Positions 10,158 to 19,640 of a stretch of 32,028 bases of DNA are shown piece after piece. Below the pieces are notes generated by a model. The model had not been told where the DNA came from, ran no database searches, and saw nothing but the letters and a program-made list of their open reading frames with translations. The DNA comes from an alpha proteobacterium SCGC AAA536-G10 (GTDB taxonomy: Bacteria; Pseudomonadota; Alphaproteobacteria; Puniceispirillales; Marisalimonadaceae), in assembly GCA_905182395.1 (NCBI GenBank), contig CAJJBL010000053.1, positions 1-32,028 on the forward strand, read 5' to 3'. Each line of letters starts with the position of its first letter. Position 1 is the first letter of the stretch. A program made the position numbers and the translations under genes.

Positions 10158-10766
10158 TTGATTTTTATCAAAAAAACTTTTGCTAAATATAAAACATTAA
10201 TAATTATGTTTTTGTTTATTCCATTTTTAACAGGATGCTTCCAAACTAATATGAAACAATTTGAAAAAAATACTCCACAACTAGATTTATTTAACTTTTT
10301 CAAGGGAGATACAATCGCGTATGGAATTTTTGAAGATAGATTTGGAAATTTAAAACGACAATTTAGAGTAAACATAAAAGGTGAAGTAAATAATCAATTA
10401 TTAATTTTAGATGAAGATTTTCTTTACGACGATGGAGAGAAAGCTAAAAGAATATGGAATATAAAAAAAATCACTGATGAAAACAAAAATATAAGTTATG
10501 TCGGAGAAGCCGATGATGTAGAAGGCATAGCTTCAGGTTCGATATCAGGAAATGCATTAAATTGGTCATATGATATTTTTCTAAATATAAAAGGTAGTAA
10601 CATAAAAGTTCATTTTAATGATTGGATTTACCAACAAAGCGACAATGTTGCAATTAATAGAGCTTATGTTAGTAAATTTGGAATTAATATAGGTTCTGTA
10701 ACTTTAGTTTTTCTTAGAGGCAAAACTGCTGAAAGCATAGGTCCTCTTAATTTAAAGAATTGGTAA
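10158..10766 (+). CDS. DUF3833 family lipoprotein
   Basis: TTG start after GGAG; lipobox-like FLTGC; FKGDTIAYGIFEDRFGNLKRQF resembles DUF3833. Confidence 0.72.
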   Translation: MIFIKKTFAKYKTLIIMFLFIPFLTGCFQTNMKQFEKNTPQLDLFNFFKGDTIAYGIFEDRFGNLKRQFRVNIKGEVNNQLLILDEDFLYDDGEKAKRIWNIKKITDENKNISYVGEADDVEGIASGSISGNALNWSYDIFLNIKGSNIKVHFNDWIYQQSDNVAINRAYVSKFGINIGSVTLVFLRGKTAESIGPLNLKNW

Positions 10767-10773
10767 ATCAGAA

Positions 10774-11316
10774 ATGCTTTTTAAATCTTTATGTTTTTTT
10801 TTATTATTTATTATTAATAACGCTTTTGCAAATTCTGAAAAACCAGATCATTTTGATCAAAAAACTTCATTTATATTAAATAATTATTTTTCTAATTATA
10901 ATTTATTAGGTCATGCAAAATATAAATATTTATTTTTTGATATATATGATGCAAGCCTTGTTTCTCAAGAAGAAAATTTTAATAATAATAACTTTGCACT
11001 AATATTGAAATATAATAGAAAAATAACTAAAGAATCAGTTATTAACGAAACTATAAATGATTTTAAAAAACAGAGAACATTCAATAAAAATGAAATAGAT
11101 AAATTAAAAAATTTATTAGACACTACTTTTAAAAATATAGAAATTGATGATATTTTTATTGCTATAAAAAAAGATAATGCTGCTTTTCTTTATTTTGAAG
11201 GTGAAAAAGTTTTAGAAATAGAAGATCAAGATTTCATCAATATATTCTTTAATATTTGGCTTAGAAAAGATAGCCAAAATCCAGATTTTACAAAGGCTCT
11301 TTTAGATAAAAAGTAG
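10774..11316 (+). CDS. Chalcone isomerase-like family periplasmic protein
   Basis: Signal-peptide-like N-terminus; LLGHAKYKYLFFDIYDASLVSQ...LILKYNRKITKESV resembles the bacterial chalcone_isomerase-like family. Confidence 0.68.
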   Translation: MLFKSLCFFLLFIINNAFANSEKPDHFDQKTSFILNNYFSNYNLLGHAKYKYLFFDIYDASLVSQEENFNNNNFALILKYNRKITKESVINETINDFKKQRTFNKNEIDKLKNLLDTTFKNIEIDDIFIAIKKDNAAFLYFEGEKVLEIEDQDFINIFFNIWLRKDSQNPDFTKALLDKK

Positions 11317-11333
11317 TTAAAAGGAAATTTTTA

Positions 11334-11873
11334 ATGCGTTTAAGTGCCTTTTTTTTTGAAATCATTCCGATATCATTTTTTTTTATTGGATCACAATATT
11401 TCAATTTAATAATTGCAGCTACTATTTCTATAATAACAAGTATCATTGTTATCATCACATTTTATATTTTAGAGAAAAGGTTTTCAAATTTTCAAATTTT
11501 TTCGATAAGTTTATCAATTTTACTTACTTTAATTGCCTATTTCTTAAATGATGAAAATTTTATAAAAATTCAACCAACAGTTTTTAATGGTTTTTTTAGC
11601 TCTGTTTTATTAATTGGATTGTTTTATAAAAAAGCAATGATGAAAAAATTTTTTGGTACCCAATTTTTTCTTACAAATGAGACATGGGTAAAATTAAGCC
11701 TTAGATGGGGGATCTTCTTTTTATTTCTTTCAATAACAAATGAGTTTGCATGGCGTAATCTATCCACTGAAAATTGGGTTTTTGTTAAAGTCTTTTTTTT
11801 AATGCCCTTAGTTGGGATTTTTATGTTGGCTCAATTACCTCTTACTCTTAAAGGATCAATAAAAAATAAATAA
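11334..11873 (+). CDS. Septation protein A / YciB (IspZ) family inner-membrane protein
   Basis: Multi-TM; NETWVKLSLRWGIFFLFLSITNEFAWRNLSTENWVFVKVFFLMPL is YciB-like. Confidence 0.78.
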   Translation: MRLSAFFFEIIPISFFFIGSQYFNLIIAATISIITSIIVIITFYILEKRFSNFQIFSISLSILLTLIAYFLNDENFIKIQPTVFNGFFSSVLLIGLFYKKAMMKKFFGTQFFLTNETWVKLSLRWGIFFLFLSITNEFAWRNLSTENWVFVKVFFLMPLVGIFMLAQLPLTLKGSIKNK

Positions 11874-11938
11874 AACTATTTGCTTTGTAAAAATGAAATA
11901 GGAAATAAATAGTCTGCAACATAATTAGGAAATATCAA

Positions 11939-13093
11939 TTGAGTATAATTATAAAAGACATTATAGTTCACATTATAAAATCCAAATTAGAAATACCCTT
12001 TGCCTTTTCTCAAGGATGGGTAAACCAGAGATCAGCTACTTTAGTAGAAATTCAAACTAGTGATGGTCTTACTGGCTGGGGTGAAGCTTTTTGTCAAGGC
12101 TTAGAACCTCCTGAAATATCTGCAACCGTTATAGACGTCGCTTTAAAGCCTTTATTGTTAAATCAATCTCCATTAGACATAGAGGTGCTATGGCATAAGA
12201 TGTATAATATGACTAGAGATTACGGTAGAAAAGGATCTGTTATTTCAGCTATCAGCGCCATTGATATTGCACTATGGGATATAGCTGGACAATTCTATAA
12301 TCAACCAATCTATCAACTTTTAGGTGGAGCTTTTAGAAAAAAAATTAAACCTTATGCTACAGGATTTTATCGTATTAAAGGAAAAGGAGAAGCCAAAAGA
12401 TTATCTGATGAAGCTATTACTCATTATGAAAATGGCTTTGATCATATGAAAGTTAAATTAGGATTTGGGTTGCAGGACGATATAGAATGTATGAAATCTA
12501 TTAATGAAATTTTAGAAGGAAAAAACGTTACTTTAATGATTGATACAAACCATGCTTATGGAAGATCTGAGGCTTTATATTTAGGACATGCGCTTAAAGA
12601 ATACAATCTAAGATGGTATGAAGAACCAGTTGTTCCAGAAGATATAAGTGGTTATGCTGAACTTAGATCAAAATTAAAAATGCCTATTGCAGGTGGAGAG
12701 AATGAACATACTTTGTTTGGTTACAGATCTCTTTTTGAAAATGGTGCGGTTGATATAGCTCAGCCAGATATTGGATCTTGTGGAGGGATTACATCTGCAA
12801 AACATATAATAGCATTAGCTCATAGTTTTGGAGTAGAAGTTAACCCTCATGTATGGGGGTCAGCCATTGCACAAGCAGCATCTATCCAAGTGATTGCAGC
12901 AATACCAACCACGCATCATTCAATTTTTGCAAAATCTCCTATATTAGAATATGATCAATCAAGTCATCCATTTAGAAGAGATTTATTAAACAAACCAATT
13001 GAATTAGAGGATGGATTTGTGAATGTCTCATCTAAACCTGGGCTTGGTATTGATGTAAACATATCAACTATTAAAAAATACAAAACAAACTAA
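11939..13093 (+). CDS. Mandelate racemase/muconate lactonizing enzyme family protein
   Basis: TTG start after AGGA; KVKLGFG, IDTNHAYGR, EEPVVPED, GGENEHT, QPDIGSCGGIT, NPHVWGS enolase-superfamily motifs. Confidence 0.9.
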   Translation: MSIIIKDIIVHIIKSKLEIPFAFSQGWVNQRSATLVEIQTSDGLTGWGEAFCQGLEPPEISATVIDVALKPLLLNQSPLDIEVLWHKMYNMTRDYGRKGSVISAISAIDIALWDIAGQFYNQPIYQLLGGAFRKKIKPYATGFYRIKGKGEAKRLSDEAITHYENGFDHMKVKLGFGLQDDIECMKSINEILEGKNVTLMIDTNHAYGRSEALYLGHALKEYNLRWYEEPVVPEDISGYAELRSKLKMPIAGGENEHTLFGYRSLFENGAVDIAQPDIGSCGGITSAKHIIALAHSFGVEVNPHVWGSAIAQAASIQVIAAIPTTHHSIFAKSPILEYDQSSHPFRRDLLNKPIELEDGFVNVSSKPGLGIDVNISTIKKYKTN

Positions 13094-13122
13094 ATTTAAT
13101 TTTAAAAATGTAGGAATACGTA

Positions 13123-14235
13123 ATGTTACATCTTCTTGATCCAATAATTAAATCTTATCACATTGATGTTTCAAATGGCCTTAATATTCATTATTTAGAG
13201 GCTACTAAAAATGATGTTAACAAAAATAATCAACCTATAATATTACTTCTTCATGGATTTCCTGAATTAAGTTTCAGTTGGCGAAATTTAATGCCTGAAT
13301 TAGCAAAAGAAGGTTTTAGAGTTATAGCGCCTGATATGAGAGGTTATGGACTTACAACTGGCGGAGGCAAAAAGTACAATAATGATATTTCAGAATATAG
13401 ATTATTAAATCTTTCTACTGATATTATTGCACTATTAAGTGCTCTTAATATAGATCATATTGATCTGTTAGTTGGTCACGATGCTGGCTCTTCTGTTGCA
13501 GGAATTTCTGCATTAATTAGACCTGATATATTTAAATCAGTTGTGATGATGAGTGCTCCTTACGCTGGAGCTCCTCACATTGACACTAACTTATTAATTG
13601 AAGATCCTATTCATAAAGACCTTGAAAAATTAAACCCTCCAAGAAAACATTATCAATCTTATTACTCTACTCCTGAAGCAAACAAAGATATGCATCTTGA
13701 AAAGGATAAATTACATAGATTTCTTAGATCTTATTATCATATGAAAAGTGCCGACTGGGAAGAAAACAAACCATATGAACTTGGATCTTGGACAGCTTCA
13801 AATTTAGCTAAAATGCCTGAATATTATATTATGCAATTAGATCAGAATATGGTTGAAGCTGTTATGCCTCATTTTCCTAAAGACAAAAAATATGAAAATT
13901 GGCTTAATGATGAAGAATTAGAAGTTTATTCAAATAGTTTCTTCATAAACACCTTTCAACCAGCCCTTAATTGGTATAGGTGCATGACCTCATTTGATAA
14001 AAACAGTGATCTAAAAATCTTTTCTAATAAAAAAATAGAAGTACCTTCTTGTTTTATAGCAGGAGAAAAAGATTGGGGAATATTTCAAAAACCAGGTGCT
14101 TTAGAAAAAATGGAAAATATTTTATGTTCACATTATTGTGGTAGACATATTATTAAAAATGCAGGACATTGGGTCCAACAAGAAAATCCAATCGATGTAA
14201 TTGAAACATTATTAGATTTTTATAAAAATAAATAA
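13123..14235 (+). CDS. Alpha/beta hydrolase, epoxide hydrolase-like
   Basis: LLHGFPELSFSWRNLMPELA, RVIAPDMRGYG, VGHDAGSSVAG (Asp nucleophile elbow), NAGHWVQQENP (His). Confidence 0.87.
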   Translation: MLHLLDPIIKSYHIDVSNGLNIHYLEATKNDVNKNNQPIILLLHGFPELSFSWRNLMPELAKEGFRVIAPDMRGYGLTTGGGKKYNNDISEYRLLNLSTDIIALLSALNIDHIDLLVGHDAGSSVAGISALIRPDIFKSVVMMSAPYAGAPHIDTNLLIEDPIHKDLEKLNPPRKHYQSYYSTPEANKDMHLEKDKLHRFLRSYYHMKSADWEENKPYELGSWTASNLAKMPEYYIMQLDQNMVEAVMPHFPKDKKYENWLNDEELEVYSNSFFINTFQPALNWYRCMTSFDKNSDLKIFSNKKIEVPSCFIAGEKDWGIFQKPGALEKMENILCSHYCGRHIIKNAGHWVQQENPIDVIETLLDFYKNK

Positions 14236-14256
14236 TATTTATATTTAGGAATAATT

Positions 14257-15150
14257 TTGAATTTTTCTATATCTGGCAATCTGTTCAAAGGTATTGGAAT
14301 AGCATCTATTGGTGCATTAATTTTATCACCTGACACTCTATTTATGAGATGGTCTGAAATGGACGTTTGGTCAATGTTAACTTGGCGTGGTTTAGAGATG
14401 GGAATTATACTTATATTATTCTCTAGTTGTTTTAAAATATATAGATCCAAATATAAAAATATATATTCCCCCGTGGGTCTTTCTATCATTATAAGTCAAA
14501 TTATAAGCTCTTTGTTATTTACTTATGGAATTGCAGAAACATCAGTTTCATTAATTTTATTTTGTTTAGCAACATCACCTATTTTTGCTTCCCTTTTTTC
14601 AATTTTCATTCTTGGTGAAAAAACAAATAGAGCGACTTGGATAACGGCTTTTTTTGCCTTAGTTGGAGTAGGAATAGCCGTTTTAAATGGTGACGATGTT
14701 ATTAACGCGCCTCAAGGAAGTGTATTAATTGGAACAATATGTGGAATTGGAGCATCTGCAACACTTGGATTAAGTCTTGTTCTTTTGAGGTTTAAACCAA
14801 ATGTTCCTGCAATGACCGTTACTGGTGTAAGCGCCCTTGGCAATGGTTTTATAGGATTATTATTTGTTGAGCCAAACTTGCTTTTTCAAGGTGACATTTT
14901 ATCTATTTCTTTTTCTGGATTGGTTATACTTCCAATATCTTTTGCTTGCTTAACCTTTGCTACAAGATACACACCTGCTTCTAATATTGGTTTGTTAATG
15001 TTATTAGAAACTGCATTAGGTCCTTTTTGGGTATGGGTAGGAACAACCGAAACTCCAAATTTATTTATGATTTTAGGAGGTGTGATTGTTATATCTAGCC
15101 TTGCATGGTATATTTTAATTGATCAAATAAAATTTTCTATAACAAAGTAA
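14257..15150 (+). CDS. DMT family (EamA) transporter
   Basis: Multi-TM duplicated EamA pattern; LATSPIFASLFSIFILGEKTNRATWITAFFALVGVGIAVL; TTG start. Confidence 0.85.
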   Translation: MNFSISGNLFKGIGIASIGALILSPDTLFMRWSEMDVWSMLTWRGLEMGIILILFSSCFKIYRSKYKNIYSPVGLSIIISQIISSLLFTYGIAETSVSLILFCLATSPIFASLFSIFILGEKTNRATWITAFFALVGVGIAVLNGDDVINAPQGSVLIGTICGIGASATLGLSLVLLRFKPNVPAMTVTGVSALGNGFIGLLFVEPNLLFQGDILSISFSGLVILPISFACLTFATRYTPASNIGLLMLLETALGPFWVWVGTTETPNLFMILGGVIVISSLAWYILIDQIKFSITK

Positions 15151-15161
15151 TATTTTGATTT

Positions 15162-16952
15162 TCATGTCCAAAAAAATATAATAATTGGGATTGAAATACA
15201 TATGATTAGTATTTCTAGAGGTAGACCTAGTTTCCAGTAATCTCCAAACTTATAATTACCCGGCCCCATAACCAATGTATTACATTGATGACCTATAGGA
15301 GACAAAAAAGCACAGCTCGCTCCAATGGCAACGCACATTAAAAAAGCATCAACTGATTGTCCTGTTTCAGAAGCAACGTTTGCTGCAATTGGTGCCATTA
15401 TTACAGCTGTTGCAGCATTATTTATAACATCAGATAAGAACATAGTAATCACCATTATTATTATAAGAATCCAAACCAAATCTAATACATTTGAATATTG
15501 AGCTAACGATGATGAAATTGAGGATGTTATACCATATTCAGTTAATGTGTTTCCAATAGGTATCATTGCTGCAAGCAAAACCACCACAGGCCAATCAATA
15601 TGTCTATAAATACTATCACCTGTTAGCAATCGAATAGAAGCAAAAGCAAGAACACAAAGAAGAAAAGCAACTATAATTGGAAGAAAATCAAAAATTATAG
15701 AAGACAAACTTAGTAAGAAGATACCTATGGCTAGAAATGTTTTTGAAGTATCGTTAACAATATCAAACTCTCTTTGCCACAAAGGCATCAAACCAGCAAG
15801 TTCAAGTCTTTCTCCAATTTTAGATTCATCTCCTCTGTTAGCAATTAATAAAACATCTCCTGATTTGAAAATTTCATTAGATAATCTAAATCTATACTTC
15901 AATCCTCTTCTCCACAAACCTAATAAAGATAATTGTCCACCTATTAGTCTTTTAAAATAATTATATTTTCTTCCAATAAGTCTAGATTTTGGAATAATAA
16001 TAGCTTCAATTCCAGCAATATTTTTACTCATATTAAGATCATCTTCTAAATTCAAACTCAACCCAAAGTCCTTTTGGATTTCTGCAATGTAATCAGGGTT
16101 TATTTTAAGAATTAAAATTTGCCCTTCATAAATTTTATAATTTCCATGTATTTCTGATTTTTTATTTTCTTCATTTATTTTACCTATTAAAGAAGTATCG
16201 TCATCTAACATACTCCTAAGATCATAAGCACGTTTATCTATTAAAGGACTATTTGCATTTACTTTCATCTCAACAAGATAATCGTCTAAATTGATTAAAG
16301 GATTATTAACAGAGTTTATTGGCCTAATAGGAATTAGTCTCCATCCTATCAACATAATAAAAACTATACCAATTACGCTTACGGGTACCCCTACAAATGC
16401 AAAGTCAAAAAAACTAAAATCTTTACTTGAATATTCACCTCTTAATTCTGAAATTATTATATTAGGAGGTGTTCCTATTTTAGTGTTCATTCCTCCTAAA
16501 ATTGATGCAAACGCTAATGGCATTAAAAATTTTGAGGGATTCCATTCCATTCTTTGACAAATAGAAATTGTAATTGGTAAAAGCATTGCCATTGCACCAA
16601 TATTATTCATAAATGATGACAAAAATGCTGCTATTAGACATAAAATTAAAATAAATTGTGTCTGAGAGTGAATTATTTTTTGAATTTTCATACCTAAAAA
16701 TGAAATAAATCCAGATTTTTCAAGACCTTTACTTATTAATAAAACTAAAGCCACTGTTACAACAGCTGGATGACCTAAGCCTGAAAAAGCCTCTCTAGCT
16801 GGAATAAAACCAAAAATCACAAACAAAGATAGCATTATTAGAGAAACAGCATCATATCTTACTTTTCCCCAAATAAATAAAGCAACAAGGATTATCATTA
16901 AACATGAAATTATATTTTGGTCTGTTATTGAGTTTATTATTGTTAAGTCCAT
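15162..16952 (-). CDS. SLC13 family permease with central TrkA-C-like domains
   Basis: FIPAREAFSGLGHPAVVTVALVLLISKGLEKSG, FMNNIGAMAMLLPI, GTPPNIIIS, IGHQCNTLVMGPGNYKFGDYWKLGLPLE. Confidence 0.9.
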   Translation of the reverse strand: MDLTIINSITDQNIISCLMIILVALFIWGKVRYDAVSLIMLSLFVIFGFIPAREAFSGLGHPAVVTVALVLLISKGLEKSGFISFLGMKIQKIIHSQTQFILILCLIAAFLSSFMNNIGAMAMLLPITISICQRMEWNPSKFLMPLAFASILGGMNTKIGTPPNIIISELRGEYSSKDFSFFDFAFVGVPVSVIGIVFIMLIGWRLIPIRPINSVNNPLINLDDYLVEMKVNANSPLIDKRAYDLRSMLDDDTSLIGKINEENKKSEIHGNYKIYEGQILILKINPDYIAEIQKDFGLSLNLEDDLNMSKNIAGIEAIIIPKSRLIGRKYNYFKRLIGGQLSLLGLWRRGLKYRFRLSNEIFKSGDVLLIANRGDESKIGERLELAGLMPLWQREFDIVNDTSKTFLAIGIFLLSLSSIIFDFLPIIVAFLLCVLAFASIRLLTGDSIYRHIDWPVVVLLAAMIPIGNTLTEYGITSSISSSLAQYSNVLDLVWILIIIMVITMFLSDVINNAATAVIMAPIAANVASETGQSVDAFLMCVAIGASCAFLSPIGHQCNTLVMGPGNYKFGDYWKLGLPLEILIICISIPIIIFFWT

Positions 16953-16989
16953 AATTTTTCTAATTAAGCTATAAAAATTAAAATCAAAG

Positions 16990-17394
16990 CTATTTTTTTA
17001 AAAACTGTTTAATTACCTTTAATCTATAATCAAATATCTTCTTATCTAATTTATTAGTATCACTCCATCCCCAAACTGGTCCTGGCCAAGCTGGATCGTC
17101 TTTACTTCTTACTACAACATGAATATGTAACTGCGATACGACGTTACCTAACATGCCAATATTAATTTTATCTAAATTTTCTTCTGATTTTATAAAATCT
17201 CCAATATTGCTGGCAAAGTTTAGTAACATATTTCTTTCTTCTAGATTTATGTCACTAAGTTCAATTAAGTTAGGTTTATTTGGAATTAGAACAACCCAAA
17301 AAAACTCTTTTACATTCATTAATCTAATTTGAAAATTAACTTGCTCGTTTATTAATAAGGAATCATTTTCTAATCTAGTATCTAATTCAAACAC
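16990..17394 (-). CDS. HIT domain-containing protein
   Basis: VVSQLHIHVVVRSKDDPAWPGPVWG; GTG start downstream of AAAGGA. Confidence 0.85.
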   Translation of the reverse strand: MFELDTRLENDSLLINEQVNFQIRLMNVKEFFWVVLIPNKPNLIELSDINLEERNMLLNFASNIGDFIKSEENLDKINIGMLGNVVSQLHIHVVVRSKDDPAWPGPVWGWSDTNKLDKKIFDYRLKVIKQFLKK

Positions 17395-17488
17395 GTCAAA
17401 TTCCTTTAAATTTATAAACTTATATATACAATATATATTGAATGAATTTAAATATAATTACTCAGATTATTATAAAAAGGACATATCA

Positions 17489-18727
17489 ATGATTAAAGAG
17501 ACAAATATATCAATTAATCAAGATAGATTATGGGATAGCCTAATGACAATGGCAAAGATTGGTCCTGGAATAGCAGGTGGTAATAATAGACAAACCGTTA
17601 CTGTTGAAGATGGAGAGGCTAGAAAATTACTACAAAAATGGTCTGAAGAGGCAGGAATGAGTATGACTGTAGATGAGTTAGGCTCAATGTTTTTAAAAAG
17701 AGAAGGCACCTCTAAAGACGCTCTTCCAGTAGTAATAGGAAGTCATTTAGACACACAACCGACTGGTGGCAAGTATGACGGAGTATTAGGCGTCTTAGCA
17801 GGACTAGAAATAATTAGAACTTTAAATGATCTGAATATTCAAACCAAACATCCTATTATGATTGTTAATTGGACTAACGAGGAAGGTTCTCGTTTCCCTC
17901 CAGCCATGATGGCGTCAGCAGGATATGCAGGAATTTATGATGTTGAAACTCTTCTATCAGCTAAAGACGCTGAGGGAAATGTGTTTGGAGATGAGCTTGA
18001 AAAAATAGGATGGAAAGGCAGTGAACCAATTGGAAAACAAAAAATTCATTCTTATTTTGAATTACATATAGAACAAGGACCTATTCTTGAAACAGAAAAA
18101 ATAGATATTGGCGTTGTAACACATGGTCAAGGATTGAAATGGTTAGAAGTAGAGTTATCAGGAGTTGAACAACATACTGGAACCACTCCTATGCATGTTA
18201 GAAAAGATACTTCTCTAGCAATGTCTGAGATCATTTTAGCCGTAAATAATATTGCAAACAAAAATCTTCCTAATGCGCTTGGAACTGTTGGACATATAGA
18301 AGTATTTCCTAACTCTCGAAATGTTATTGCTGGAAAAAGTATTTTTACTATTGACTTTAGATCTCCAGATATAAATAAACTGGATTACATGGATGATGAA
18401 TTAAGATTTATAGCTAAAGATATATGTAAAAAGTATGATGTAAAACTTGAAATAAACCAAATTGGTGGATTTGATCCTGTATCGTTTGATAAAGAATGTT
18501 TAAATCATATTCGAAATAGTGCCAAAAAATTTGGATACTCATTTAAAGATATTATTTCAGGTGCTGGACATGATGCTTGCTGGATTAACACTGTTGCACC
18601 ATCAGCAATGATTATGTGTCCATGTGTAGACGGGTTAAGTCACAATGAAGCTGAAGAAATAAAACCTGAATGGGCTGCATCGAGTACAAACGTTCTTTTA
18701 CATGCAGCAATAGCTGCTGCAAATTAA
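17489..18727 (+). CDS. M20 family Zn-dependent hydrolase (allantoate amidohydrolase / N-carbamoyl-L-amino acid hydrolase type)
   Basis: IGSHLDTQPTGGKYDGVLGVLAGLEIIR, NWTNEEGSRFPPAMMASAGYAG, ELHIEQGPILE, SGAGHDACW. The ATG at 17489 has an upstream AAAAGGA; the track start at 17438 is TTG. Confidence 0.9.
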   Translation: MIKETNISINQDRLWDSLMTMAKIGPGIAGGNNRQTVTVEDGEARKLLQKWSEEAGMSMTVDELGSMFLKREGTSKDALPVVIGSHLDTQPTGGKYDGVLGVLAGLEIIRTLNDLNIQTKHPIMIVNWTNEEGSRFPPAMMASAGYAGIYDVETLLSAKDAEGNVFGDELEKIGWKGSEPIGKQKIHSYFELHIEQGPILETEKIDIGVVTHGQGLKWLEVELSGVEQHTGTTPMHVRKDTSLAMSEIILAVNNIANKNLPNALGTVGHIEVFPNSRNVIAGKSIFTIDFRSPDINKLDYMDDELRFIAKDICKKYDVKLEINQIGGFDPVSFDKECLNHIRNSAKKFGYSFKDIISGAGHDACWINTVAPSAMIMCPCVDGLSHNEAEEIKPEWAASSTNVLLHAAIAAAN

Positions 18728-18791
18728 AATATATAAATATATAAATATTGGAGTATAAGTTTATCCAATAATAAAAATTTAGGAAAAGTCA

Positions 18792-19007
18792 TTGACAAAA
18801 CGTATACAAAATAATGAACCTAGTAAAAAAACATTTGATTTCTGTCATAAAGTACATGGAGACGTTCATCTATCTGTAAAAGAAATGGCTGAAAAATTTG
18901 AATTAGATATTTCAACTCTTGCTAAAGTAAGTAAACGTAAAATTTCATATCATAAAGGTTGGTGTTTAAAATCAACTATGAATAAAAAAGTAAGTATCAC
19001 TATTTAA
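18792..19007 (+). CDS. Hypothetical small basic protein with helix-turn-helix-like segment
   Basis: TTG start preceded by AGGAAAA; VKEMAEKFELDISTLAKVSKRKISYHKGWCL resembles short DNA-binding modules of phage/homing-endonuclease proteins (from memory). Confidence 0.45.
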   Translation: MTKRIQNNEPSKKTFDFCHKVHGDVHLSVKEMAEKFELDISTLAKVSKRKISYHKGWCLKSTMNKKVSITI

Positions 19008-19028
19008 AGCATTTAATTTTACAATTTA

Positions 19029-19640
19029 TTAAATATATTCTAACAAAAAATTAGAAGCTCTACTTTTTAAGAGATAGTGTATTGGCAAAGAGTTATCATT
19101 TTTGGCTTGATCAATAATTTTTTGTTTGATTGATCCTTTAACTAACAAAACTATAAATTCACTCTTTAAAATTAATGAAAGGTTCATAGTTATTCTTGGT
19201 AAAAAAGGATCCCCATGAGAAGTAATTGTCAATATATTTGGATCAGCACTTAAATCAAATAAATTAAAATCATTTATCATATCTGGGAATAAAGATGCAA
19301 AATGACCATCTTCTCCCATGCCCAATAAATTTACATCAAAAGGCGTTATAATAATTTTAGATTTTATTATTTTTTCACTTAAGGGAATGAAATTTGCTAA
19401 CTTGGCTTTGTTTTTTAATAAATGATCATTGATAAGTTTTTGATTACTATGGATATGGTTTTTATTTACTAATCTATCATCAACTAAAGTTATTTGAACT
19501 TTATTCCAAGGAAGGTCAATTTTAGATAAATCTTCAAAAAGCTTTAAAGGGCTAGTCCCACCTGAAACAACAAAAGTTGCAGTTCCCTTTTTATCAATTG
19601 CTAATTTTAATTTATCAGAGATTAGTTTAGTTAAGATCAT
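19029..19640 (-). CDS. pgl: 6-phosphogluconolactonase
   Basis: FVVSGGTSPLKLFEDLSK, VQITLVDDRLV, NLLGMGEDGHFASLFP; ATGA overlap with zwf. Confidence 0.92.
   Translation of the reverse strand: MILTKLISDKLKLAIDKKGTATFVVSGGTSPLKLFEDLSKIDLPWNKVQITLVDDRLVNKNHIHSNQKLINDHLLKNKAKLANFIPLSEKIIKSKIIITPFDVNLLGMGEDGHFASLFPDMINDFNLFDLSADPNILTITSHGDPFLPRITMNLSLILKSEFIVLLVKGSIKQKIIDQAKNDNSLPIHYLLKSRASNFLLEYI

Noticed and set aside
10106-10375. 89-aa minus-strand ORF overlapping the DUF3833 gene
   Set aside because: AT-rich hydrophobic shadow translation; the plus-strand ORF has a lipobox and RBS.
17104-17124. HIT protein with apparently incomplete HxHxH (HIHVVV)
   Set aside because: From memory, HxHxx variants followed by DPAWPGPVWG are common in proteobacterial HIT proteins, so not unusual.
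18721-18760. ATATAAAT short tandem repeats after the M20 gene
   Set aside because: Very short AT-rich repeat, expected by chance at this base composition; not a CRISPR or meaningful satellite.
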